Origin: Enoplolaimus lenunculus
Lineage: Eukaryota; Nematoda; Enoplea; Enoplida; Thoracostomopsidae
Reading direction: 5' to 3'
Length of the DNA stretch: 64,000 nt
NCBI GenBank assembly: GCA_030248215.1
Contig: JASANG010003692.1
Location: 62,001 to 126,000 of the forward strand
In this document: positions 31,380-41,676 of the stretch, piece after piece
Numbering within the stretch: the first letter of the stretch is position 1
Layout: each line of letters begins with the position of its first letter
Translations under genes and position numbers: made by a program
Notes under the pieces: model-generated
Told to the model about the DNA's origin: nothing
The model's input: only the letters and a program-made list of their open reading frames with translations
Database searches by the model: none

Positions 31380-32240
31380 CATATTTGATGTCGCCGGGTA
31401 CATAAAGTGCAATGGTTCGCACCGGTCGCACCCTTCTCAAAATAAAAGAGGGAATGCCAAAACGCAACGCGTGCCGGTTACATTCTTTTCTACACAAAAT
31501 GTACCCAGTTGCATACTCTTGTTGAAGTATGCGTCATTCACTTTTGGTAAAACGTATAACCAGCAGAACCCCTCATAGCATACGGGTATCAGTATGATAA
31601 ACGTATCGTTTGTCTGATAACTGATGAGATATCCGAAGTAGAACGGGGAACAAAAGTTTGCGAACGAAACAAGTAGACACCAGACGCTGTTTACGTGTTA
31701 ATCCTAGTCATAACTCTTAAAATTGGAGTGGGGGGTACGTTCGTTCACGACCCCCTACCCATTTCTGGAAATTTTGTACCATGCAAGTATTTGTAAACAG
31801 GGTGTTTTTTGTATTATTTCAGGTAAACACAATGCTGGTCCGGTTTACTGTCACTCAGCCAGCAGCTCTCTTTCGGCCACAACAGTTGTTAAATTTTTGT
31901 GGTATTTATGGACAGACACAAACGGTTTCGAACGAGTGAAAAAATTTTATTTGACCTGTGTAATCCAGCATGTTATTCAACAGCCTATAAAAGTTTACTT
32001 TTCAACCGGTTTTATTTTGGAAACTTCGGCAGCACATGTATTTCGATGCCACATTCGAATAAATAAAAAATAGTGTCAAATTTAACTGATGGTTGCGTGA
32101 GATGTTGAGTGAGTGAGAACACACAGTTGCTCATAGTCTACTCTATGTGAGAAAGGGTGTAACGATGCCTTAAAGAGTGAACTTTATACGATATCTTAGA
32201 GAGAAAAATTAATTTATCAATGTAAATCAAGAGTAAATAA
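31380..32240. other. Intronic stretch, nothing recognised
   Basis: No repeat shared with the rest of the window and no exon with matching phase was found. The frame at 31723-32073 has no domain. Confidence 0.35.
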
Positions 32241-32600
32241 CAGGGCCAGAGCAGCTATTTCCATACATCCCCATTTGAGCGACCACACACCGCTACAACT
32301 ACAGGGCCAACCGCGCTAACCCTAATCGATTGAAACAAAAACCTCCGAAGTTTTGAAATATGTACGTTTGGTTTTACGCTAGCTTCACTCGCGAGGTTTT
32401 GACACTAATATTCTACATTTGAGCAATTTTTAAACGGCTTTAGATACTACACAGGTCTTGCAGTAACCACCAGGTTGCTAAATGCCAACAAATTTTCTCG
32501 TTCGCTACACTCGCTAGCGTACAATTTTACTTAAGATAATATAATTCTCATGAAACGAAATAATCAAGAACGGTAATAAAGAAACTTTTGAGTGAGGTGT
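32241..32600 (+). repeat. Two dispersed repeats shared with 52.5 and 54.3 kb
   Basis: About 32250-32400 resembles 54300-54440 ('aaccctaatcgattgaaac', 'gaagttttgaaata', 'ctcgcgag'). About 32458-32600 is an inverted match to 52535-52665 ('ccaccaggttgctaa', 'ctcgttcgctacac', 'aattttacttaaga'). No coding capacity. Confidence 0.5.
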
Positions 32601-32724
32601 GCTGTATGCTGTCTCCCCTGCTCGGAGCATATAAAGCTTGTATAAGGTTTTACCTAAAATATGATCTGTTTAGCTACTTTAGAAGAAAATGTCAATAAAA
32701 TTTTGCGCTGCACGTGAGGCGTGC

Positions 32725-32969
32725 AAATATTCACCGGCTATTTCAAAATTTTTCAAGAAAAAATGGCGGATGAGATTTTGGATGAATTTGGTATTTTTTT
32801 AATTTAATTTCAAACAATTGCAGCATATTTATAAGCAACAATTGCGAGATATATACGTGATTTATAACTAATTTTGAACGTAAAAAATAACGGAATTTCC
32901 GTTATTTGTATAACGGAAACTGAAACGGACATCGATTTTTAGTGGAAACGGTTATCCGGTTACACCCTG
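32725..32969 (+). mobile_element. hAT-like dispersed element, ends in TTACACCCTG
   Basis: Matches 10023-10260 ('gtgcaaatattcaccggc', 'caaacaattgcagcatat') and ends with the inverse of CAGGGTGTAACCGGATAACC, a hAT-type terminus. It carries several AACGGAAAC/GGAATTTCCGTTA motifs. It lies in the 25-33.6 kb intron. Confidence 0.5.
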
Positions 32970-32989
32970 CATATGTAATTTCGAGATCG

Positions 32990-33260
32990 TTTTAACTAAT
33001 TTCTGCGCTCCAATTAAATGCCAAAATAGCATTCAATAAACAGTGATATTTCAATAAGATTTCTGTAAAAGCTGCACTGTTTAAAACCGATGTATAAGTG
33101 GCTAACAATTTCTTTACCCAGCCCGCACTTTACACACAGAAATTTAATTTTTAGCCACGCATAATTTTTACACGCAATATGAAATTTTTTACCCACGGGT
33201 ATACCCGCGTCAAAATTTTTTTGCCCGGCCTGTATTTACCCGTGGGTCGCGTGCAGCTTT
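32990..33260. repeat. Decayed repeat with CCCGTGGG/CCCACGGG motifs
   Basis: 'ttacccacgggtatacccgc' and 'tacccgtgggtcgcgtgcagc' (shown in part) are shared with about 14790-14870, where the same order occurs. Family unknown. Confidence 0.4.
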
Positions 33261-33628
33261 TTTAAAATATATGACAACTGGACAGCCCACGATACGTAAT
33301 GTGGTCTTTAGTCTTTTATTTTGCAAGCAAATAGCAAACGACAGAAAAAATACGCAACGACAGTAAACATTGAACTAGTTTAAGATGCTTAGAATTGCAA
33401 ATATTGCAACCACTTTAACTAGTACTAGTCAACCAATTTTGCGCAATGCGCAAAAGTTAGCGAAAACACAACAATCTGTGTGAAAATTTTGTTTTAAGAG
33501 AACAATCACGTTTCGGTTTTTAGAAATAATATTGTAAACAAATAAATGCTGGAAAATTGCCCAAAATACGTGCATGGGGCATTCCAGCTTTAATATATAG
33601 TTATAACAAAAAACAATAAAATGCTTAC

Positions 33629-33811
33629 AGTTAGCAATGGCCATGCTTTCTGATGACGGCGATATGCTTCGATCATAATCGTGTGTGTTCAACGGTGAAT
33701 CTCGCGATTGTGAGTTTGGCAAATTTGCAGTTGTCGTAGGTGGAAACGTAATGGTTCCTATCGCGGCACCTGAATTCGACAACGAACCAACCAAAGCCGA
33801 ATTAAATGCAG
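33629..33811 (-). CDS. Large gene, exon 3 (duplicate of exon 2)
   Basis: Acceptor TTGTTTTAG and donor AACT|GTAAGC. The 183 bp enter with two bases, run 60 codons and leave with one base. That base joins the first two of exon 4 as TTT. It encodes AFNSALVGSLSNSGAAIGTI, a Thr/Pro-rich middle, then NTHDYDRSISPSSESMAIAN. The opening (CTGCATTTAA in DNA, A-F-N) and the THDYDR motif near the end match exon 2. It is phase-symmetric, so inclusion can vary without a frameshift. Confidence 0.65.
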
Positions 33812-33949
33812 CTAAAACAAAACACAGTATTATATACATGTGACAATTGTCAAAATTTGTACTTTTAACTGTCAAAGACGTGACGGATCATGGAACCGCG
33901 GCTATGGAGTAATGTACCCCACGGGTCCTGCCGTGCTGAAAATTTCACT

Positions 33950-34111
33950 ATACAAATTGAAGCTTACAATACCTTATCGAATTTTTCAAAAATTCAAAGT
34001 TGGCCGTGGAATGACCAGGGGCGGTCGTGAGAAGCTGAAAAATAGAGAAATTTTCAAAATACAACCATTTTTGGGCAAACGCTGGCCGATGGGGAATAAC
34101 CGAACCGACCC
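33950..34111 (+). mobile_element. Truncated hAT-like MITE (relative of 27837-28404)
   Basis: Shares 'aatttttcaaaaattcaaa', 'tgaccaggggcggtcgtgagaagc' (in part) and the terminus GGGGAATAACCG...CCGACCC. The left end is missing. Confidence 0.55.
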
Positions 34112-36250
34112 GTGTTTTCTAGGCAATTACGAGTATATGAAAACGTTATACATTACAAATTCAAATATTTTGAATTTTTTTAAAATATCAAAATAGTTGT
34201 TGCCCAACTGTAAAATGTCGCAACCTAACAGTGGTCATCGGAAAATATAGATCCGTCACTGTTCCAAAACATAGATAGCTGTTAGATACGGACGTGACAG
34301 CGGATCCAACAACGATGTGGCTACGTACGTACGAGTACGAAATAAAATAGTGGGAAGCCGTTCAAACAAGGTAAGCGAAACACCAAACGCAATTTTTAGC
34401 CGTAAATCTTGATACAAAATTTTGAGTACGAAACCCTGGATAGGTCATACGCCTCTCCTTGCTACAGTTGGAACTTCACTGTCATATTATACATATTGTC
34501 CATAGTTATACACATATATACATACTAAACGTATCCCCCCGCTGAGTTACATAAAAAAACTACATACGCTAGGGGCCCTAATGTCAAGCATCGGACGAAC
34601 TGGAACCGTCCGAAAAAAGCGCAGCCAGCCGGCCGCTACTAACCGGCCCGGCCTTGTCGACCCGGACGGCGTTTTTCAGTAACAACTTAGATTTTTGCAG
34701 CCGTTGTAGTCTAAGCAAAATGTTATCAATAACGTATATGCATTGGGAACCACCGAAACACACTATGATACCCATAAAAAATGCCATACAATGTTACTGC
34801 AAGAAATCCTATCAAGTAATAAATTATAATGAACAACGATTTCAAGACAAGTGAATTTTATTGTAGCACAAAATATTTCGCAATCAAGCGAACATGTTTT
34901 CGGTCGGCTATGTCGGCTGCCCCAGTTGCCTCTTACGGCCGGACTTTGCCGGCCCAGCTGCCGGGCGACCGGTGACTGGTTCTACCAGTAAACATTTCTC
35001 AAGTGAAAGCTGACCGAACCTCAAATTTTTATATAATTTAAATACCGATTAATGTGCACTTATACGTATTATATACAGGTGCTTTGGGTCAAATTACATA
35101 CTAAACACCTAAGTAACATTCCCAAAAATTCACTTTCTGCCATTCTAATACTACAGTGTATATTTTACGTTCAAAAACAAATGCTCCATTCACACGTGCA
35201 CGTTTTTGCAGCGATAATTCGCAGCTGCAACTTGCACGAAATATGTACTTGCAGCAGCAAGTATTTTCAACAAAACGTCGATTGACCTATCAATCAAACT
35301 GCAGGTGCGAGAAATTCAAGTGACTTGAAACTGCGTTTACAGATGCGAATTAAATTTAATAGCATGAATTCCAATGAATAATTAGTAGCTGCAAGATATT
35401 CAACGATGCTTTGTAACGAAATTTGCGCGTGCAAGTTGCACGCACAAGTTTTGCTGCCAAAAATTGCACGTGTAATTAGTGCTTAAAGGTAAAACCTGTA
35501 ATTTAAGGTTTAACCAATAGCTACGCAACCAATTCAGCCACATTAGCTACATATATAGATAACGGCCCAAGCAATTCAGTGGCTGGCAAGAGCGGATGCA
35601 GGTGAGAGATGGGAGCGATGTATCCGTACACCGGCTGCCGAGTGTAAATTTTTTCACGGTTAAAATGAAACTTTCAATGCAAATTTTGTGCTCCGATATC
35701 TCAAGATTTCACACTTGGTTGGGGTTTCGTCCCGAAACTGAGCACAACTAATTTTCTATGTGCTCAGCACAGCAGAAATGGGGAATGGATCAGCATACTG
35801 GCATTCGCTGGTAAACAGAAATTAAAAACCAGGGAAAGTTTTATGTATCGATTATACAGACAAAATTTTTCAATCATATATACATAGCAAGTAACTTTAT
35901 GGCGATTTTGACGTTTTTTATGTATGAACACGTTTCCAAAACATAACATTTTCCACTTGTGCATCCCTCCACCAGGAATTTCTGGATCCGCCACTGGTGG
36001 CTAGCCTAGCCACCGTGGTGTAGAAACATAAGATTGTTCGAACAATCCCAAATAATAATATATACGTATTCGTTTAATTATTTTATACATATAGACACAT
36101 TTCTCTTACTTTGTGCTGCGCTTGTCATTACAGTCATGGTACGTAAATGAAACGAAATAATTTTATTATTTATATTTTAGTTTAATTTTAGCACATTAAT
36201 TAATTTTAACTAATTTTCTGTAGCTACGTACTTTTTAGAACCAAACTTAC
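34112..36250. other. Intron between exons 2 and 3
   Basis: About 34570-34680 and 34900-35000 are GC-richer patches with 'ccggccg' motifs and no assignment. About 35955-36000 has 'tggtggcggatccagaaatt', reminiscent of a common invertebrate repeat end; the same GGATCCAGAAATT is at 1276. No exon was found. Confidence 0.4.
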
Positions 36251-36412
36251 TACTCGACGGCAACGAAACTCCACTTCCAGGGGCCGAGGTGAATCGGTCA
36301 TAGTCGTGAGTATACACTGGAAGGTTCATATTGTTTGTGGCACCGTCAGTCAATGTAATCAAATTACTAGCATTGGCCGAAGTTTGCACTCGATGACTAT
36401 TGTTAAATGCAG
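36251..36412 (-). CDS. Large gene, exon 2
   Basis: Acceptor GCTATTTTAG and donor AGTA|GTAAGT, a consensus donor. The 162 bp enter with two bases, run 53 codons and leave with one base, matching exon 3. It encodes AFNNSHRVQTSANASNLITL, then VYTHDYDRFTSAPGSGVSLP and ends in Ser. It is low-complexity Ser/Thr/Asn-rich sequence. The THDYDR motif recurs in exon 3. Confidence 0.65.
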
Positions 36413-37297
36413 CTAAAATAGCAACAATCAACTACTTTAATACCGAAGAAGATACTCTAGTACCGAACACGTCTACCCGTGGCGGTTACCACTTTAATCC
36501 TAAGCCATTGCAAGCCTCTCAAGCCGCTAATTGCCGTATAAAATTTAGTTTGCAGGTATGTAAACGGATTCGCCTGAGAGGATACGCAGCTAAACTATCA
36601 CTACTCAACGAACAAGCGGATGTTTGAATAGTGAAGCAAGATCATCTTCGAGCGAACCAAATGGGTGGCCAGAGGCATTACAAACTTATGGCGAGTTTCT
36701 TTGAACTGGTTTAAGGTGGGAGTCCTTAACAAGAGGAGACATTTACTTTATTGCTGGTCTTTAGTCATTTCAGAAGGGGCCGGCCCCTTACTGCCCCCCT
36801 CGTTCTGGGGCCAGTGTACTAGCACAGTTGATGAAACGTCGAAGAGTGTGTCAGTTTCAAAATGCCTAGTTCGTATATCCGTTATTTTATGTGTAGCGAA
36901 ACCGTGGCCACAAAGAGAATGAAGACCAATGACCAGCAGACATATGACCATCGACCTTCGGTAGGCAAAACGCTAGCACGCACGCTCTAATTAGCATAAT
37001 GTGAGAAATAGCAATACATTTTTTGGTACACCTAAATCACCTAAATTGCCGACAGATTTTTCCATTTTCAACTTTGCTCAATACATACAAAAACTGGTTT
37101 GTCTTCAAATCGAAGTTGTTAGGTTTAAATTTAAACATTTAAAACGGCTCAAAAACCTAAAGTATGTTGTTTTGACCAGAACGAACACTATCACATTACG
37201 ACCGAGTGATACTAAAACATGTTGCAGCTATGTTGTTGTAAGTACCGCAATCTGTATGGTATTATGCACTCTTGGTAATACTGAATATATAACCTAC

Positions 37298-37396
37298 CGA
37301 CATATTGCGAAGTGCCAGGATACGTATTCCACGCTGGCAAACGTGGCGTCAGCGGACCACTCCACACAGCACTGAGTGTATTATTCTGAGTTGTCA
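37298..37396 (-). CDS. Large gene, exon 1 of those found (5' incomplete)
   Basis: Acceptor CGCTTACAG and donor GTCG|GTAGGT. The 99 bp enter with two bases, run 32 codons and leave with one base, joining exon 2 as GCT. It encodes VWSGPLTPRLPAWNTYPGTS within a Thr/Asn/Ser context. The codon-phase match and good donor support it, but it is short. No exon carrying the start methionine was found upstream within the window. Confidence 0.5.
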
Positions 37397-38609
37397 CTGT
37401 AAGCGGTCGTTGTGGCAGTGTAAATATGGAATGATTAATATTAAAATTGTTCATAGTTTACACGACTCGCCAATTCTGCAGCAAACAATATCAAAATTAG
37501 CACAATCAAAACGATTACTATTCCGCAAAGCGGGCGGTTACGCAATCCTTATTTATTGTTTACAACAATCCCAAGGTACATAAACTGGACGTTGAGAAAG
37601 ACGGCATCTACAATGTTTTATTGCATCTAAATTTGCAAATTTCACAAAGGAACGGCAAAATTATTAATTATCGATTCTTTGTACCTTAGAGATCGAATTA
37701 GTCTTTTGTTACGGTTTCAGCACGTTCAACGCATTATAACAGGTTTTCACAGCGGTGCGAACAAAACAGTAGGAATGGTTCCGTTTAGTGACCATGCAGA
37801 AGACTTAACGCTGGTTGTTAGAATATTAGATGCGTGTAACGATCACAGCAAAGTAATAAGAAGATAAACCGAATATTGGAGTTTTGAGCAACCGCTCGGT
37901 ACCGAAACCAAAACTAGACTGATTGAAATGGAAAGAAAAACCGACGCTTATATAGTGCCAGAAACAAGGGACACAAACTGTATAGCAAATAAGTAACTCA
38001 TTAATGGTTATATCGCAAAAATTCTTAACGTCCCGTATAGCACGACCATGAAAGTTGTTTGTTTTGAAAGTTTCTTTTATCAGAACGTCACACCAATTAT
38101 TTCTCTTGTTGCGATATCACCGGATATCCATGTTTGCTTAGAAAATGACGCTTAAAATTTGTATTTTAGCGTACATTTTCGTTGTATTTTGATTCAGATA
38201 AACGACATTTTTCTCTATCAATGGTGTATTGGTTATGTTACATATTATCGAAACAGTTGTTGCGGAAGGGCTGCTTGTCCATTGCTCACGCAACCCTAAT
38301 AAATAGATGGCCAATTTATTCCAAAAAACGATCCTACATGAATATTAATTTAAGCATTTGTTCAATCCGTTGATTTCTAACCTTCACAGGTTACACATCA
38401 GATCTACAAAACGTATCCTTTTCCAGAACCCTATTGACAGCATTTTAACAACTTGTTAGAACTATCAAATGCCAACATAGTAAGTTTTGCTCGTTATCAC
38501 AGCAAACCAAAACTCTCCTAACTCAACTCCATTCTCTCTACCAAATTTCAACCATTCATCCATTTATTCTCCTCTAGAATTCTTCCACCGTGCGCCACAC
38601 CCCCCAAGA
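37397..38609. other. Upstream region, nothing assigned
   Basis: Plus-strand frames at 37305-37583, 37679-37867 and 38182-38373 lack domains, splice sites or start context that I could support. This could be the next intron of the large gene or decayed transposon DNA adjoining the fossil cluster. Confidence 0.35.
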
Positions 38610-39345
38610 ATTAAAATTCTTAAACTGCAGTAAATCGTTCCGGTGGTTGAATCAGTCTTGTTACCTTCCAATTCTCAAGGAACAACATGGCCGTTTCCGT
38701 TACTAATAGACGACTCCATATGCGGCCATAAATTAACTTCAACACTATCTGAACTGTTATCGTTACGTTTTTCTAATGGTTCCATAACATGAGCATCTTC
38801 AATTTTCTTCACATGACTAACATGCCGTGGTACACCGTCGACTTCTATTTTATCGTTACTTAGAATTGCTGTGATTACGCCATTGATCCAGGTACTTACG
38901 CACTTTGAGTTAGGTGGTTTTACATAAACCTTATCACCAATGTTATATCTACTATTACAACAGTTTGTTTCCACTAAACACTCAATTTCTTCGTCAGGCA
39001 ATTTCGAAACAAAATTTCGAACCAAATTTGCTGGAATTTTACCCTTATGACCTGGTGTGTTGTTAAAATATAATGTCATTTCCATAGGATCTCGTCCGCT
39101 ACGCTCCGCCATCCGCTTTATAGTGCGGTGATTTCGTTCAATTGTTGCATTGCCTTGAGGACGATACGCCGCTGAGTATATGTGTTTCACCGAGAAATCC
39201 CGTAGTTTGTTCTCGAATACAGCTCTTCTGAAACTTGCACCATTATCTGTTAATCTTCAATCGGCACTCTCGTTGGTTTTCAAGTGGCTGCGGACCATTT
39301 CGCCAAACCCACTTGAGCGTCCATTTGCCAGATATATAACAGGAC
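38610..39345 (-). pseudogene. LTR retrotransposon (Ty3/gypsy-type) integrase fossil
   Basis: The minus strand carries the end of an integrase core (YRPQGNATIERNHRTIKRM) followed by the downstream SH3-like region (VGDGVPRHVS-type motif, read here as VDGVPRHVSHVKKI) and a Pro-containing C-terminal tail. Only the integrase end is seen. No gag, protease, reverse transcriptase or paired LTRs were recognised here. It is broken, with a few breaks, and abuts a piggyBac remnant. The age is moderate, judging by how readable the motifs still are. Confidence 0.75.
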
Positions 39346-39417
39346 AGAAGTAAAACTATCGAGACTTGAACAATTGCATGTTTAAACAGTTGCAGTTTCT
39401 AGTAGTTGACATAAAAA

Positions 39418-41086
39418 TCAACTAAACCCCAAACCTACACATTCCGCGCCATTATTGTTACACTCATTACAAACCATTCTGGCATGTTCATTACACACGA
39501 AATTATTACATCCGGAACATTTCTGTTTCACTTTTCGATCAACACTCCACGGACAAACGTAACATCGTCCTTTGTCTGCCAACAGAGCTGCGCCGCAGAC
39601 AAGCTTCGGAAGCTGATATTGAAGCGATTGCATTGCTAGTCTTACTCCTTTTTGCATAGTGTGCGGATTTCTGAGCCTTTCTTGTATAATTGGATCTACC
39701 AATTCGCGTCCCAATTCAACTATAAATTTTCTGCGTCTAAAAATTTTCTGCGTCTATCCGATTGGCCATTACTCCACTGTGGATCTTTGTCCACCCAAGC
39801 TGTATATGCTGCCGCCAAACCTACAACAATCATATTGTAGAATAAAACCATACGCCACCTGCGTGTTGTTTGCTTACAAGTGTACAACCGAACCATGTGA
39901 TCAAGATTGTCTACACTGATTTTGTTTCATTGTAGTGCTCTATAATATGAGGCTTGTTTTTGTTATCTATGGTTACCGCGTTCTGCCTTGTTTCGCTTTT
40001 GAACATAGCTAAAAATTGTAATATAATGATCGAAATCCAACAGGCTTGATTGAACATCGCGTTGACGATTTGGCAGCATTTCACGCTGTACAAATCTTTT
40101 ATTTTTCCGAACTGTGCCAACTACGGATAACTTGCGTACAAGAAGATCTTCGGCCAGTTTTTTGTCAGTAAAAAATTGTCCATGGTTATGTTCCTTCCAC
40201 TTCCGTAATACGAACCAACAAGTTTTTCGCAACGTTTGAACCAACCATTTCTTGTCTCATTTGACCCGGTTGTCGGCCCAAATATAATTCGGCATTTATC
40301 GGATAACTTGTTTTAGCATCTGTCGTCAAAAAAAATTTTAATACCATATTTACCAGGTTTTATGATATACTGACGAAATTCGCACCTTCCTCTAGTTGCC
40401 ACTAATTGTTCGTCAATTGTCAAGTCTAGACCTGTCTTGTAAAACTTTGGTAGTTGAGAAACAAACATAGCCCAAATTTGTGAAATAGGTGCTGCTTTGT
40501 TTGTCTCCTTGCGGCGATTTCTGGTCCTCTGATCATCGAAACGAAGAAATTTTGCAATTGCATGAAAACGATTACGCGTCATTGTGGCCCGAAAAATTGG
40601 TCTCTCGTCTTCAGACTAAAGGTCGGTCGTTGCTTCCATGTTAGAACGGTAAGCACCAGCTAAAACTACGAGACCAATCCAACCTTTTAACTCAATGCCA
40701 GTGAACAATTTAAAAGCTTCTTTCTCCTATGTTGCTTTCCGATTCGTATTGCGAACGATAATGTCCAGAATTTCTTGAGTTATGAACAATGAAAACGTTT
40801 CTCTCAAGTTCTGAATACCAGAAAACTGCCTCGTATGCCCCTGACGCTCTCTAACAATGTTTTCCACACCAGCACGTACACCAACCCGATTTGGTGGGTT
40901 TCGTGACCACACCGTATTGTCCACTGCCGTAAAATTGTCCTGTTCAGGATCAATATCTTCCTCAGAATAATCGCTCGAGGAATAGCTGTCTTCTGTTGGA
41001 ATATTATCATTTTCGTCAATGTCTGACACTGATTCATCGTCATCATCGTCGCTAGGGTCTAAACCATATGAAAATCTGCCTTCCAT
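39418..41086 (-). pseudogene. Decayed piggyBac-family transposase
   Basis: Plain cut-and-paste DNA transposon. From a start at 41086 the N-terminus is Asp/Glu/Ser-rich (DDDDDESVSDIDENDN), as in PGBD proteins. The DDE region includes GLDLTIDEQLVATRGRCEF (first catalytic Asp in TIDEQL, about 40430-40400) and KPGKYGIKIF. A region with LAEDLLVRKLSVVGT follows the second Asp block, and VDNLDHMVR (near 39890-39915) is the third. The C-terminus has the Cys-rich cross-brace (CYVCP, CSGCNNFVCNEH, CNEC). The frame changes several times between 40720 and 39700, near 40590, 40315 and 40190, so no full protein is encoded. The stop is at 39418. Confidence 0.85.
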
Positions 41087-41386
41087 ACTCGTTGAGCAAA
41101 CAAATATTACATAGGATACTAATCTATATAGTAATATGTATAATGCCTGCAGCACAAGCTAAACGAATTGACGCAGGATTCAACGGGGCCCAACAAAGGT
41201 GTAGATCCAAATAGGGATAAAATCCTAAATTTGGTACGATTCAGTGCAAGAAAACATATCGCGTGCCTTCCTCCCATTTGAAATTTCTAGATCCGCTACA
41301 GCAAATTCAAAATCTACGTACCTACAAAAACAAACGCAATATAAACGTGTGTATATGTTTATAACGTCACCTAGGCATAACTTTAC

Positions 41387-41619
41387 GCTGGGGTTCAGTA
41401 AACCCCACGCTGTACGGTGAGGTTGGAAATATATACGGAATCATTTTACCATCTTCGTAATTTGTACAGGAAGATGTAAGTCATACTGTATTCTTAAGTA
41501 AACATTAGTGTTAGGTGTCACGGTCAGACTTGTCAGTAGTCATTGCAGGCGTAAAATAAATTCTATTTAAAACTAGCATAGGGTCCGAGCAACCCCACGT
41601 TGTACTCGGAGGGTTAACC
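41387..41619 (-). repeat. 5' end of the piggyBac element, TTAA junction and subterminal repeat
   Basis: Read on the minus strand, TTAA (41614-41617) is followed by CCCTCCGAGTACAACGTGG. A similar block, CCTCACCGTACAGCGTGGGG, recurs about 190 bp inside (41390-41430). TTAA is the required piggyBac target, and terminal plus subterminal repeats are normal for the family. No matching opposite end was found on the 39-kb side. Confidence 0.5.
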
Positions 41620-41676
41620 CAGTAGAGAATTGTGAAAGTTCTTATAAAAGGATTGAAAGCTCAGTAATGAATCAAT

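Noticed and set aside
37305-37867. Additional virus-like element genes beside the fossil cluster
   Set aside because: The short plus-strand frames have no motif I could tie to a family; similarity was too vague to report.
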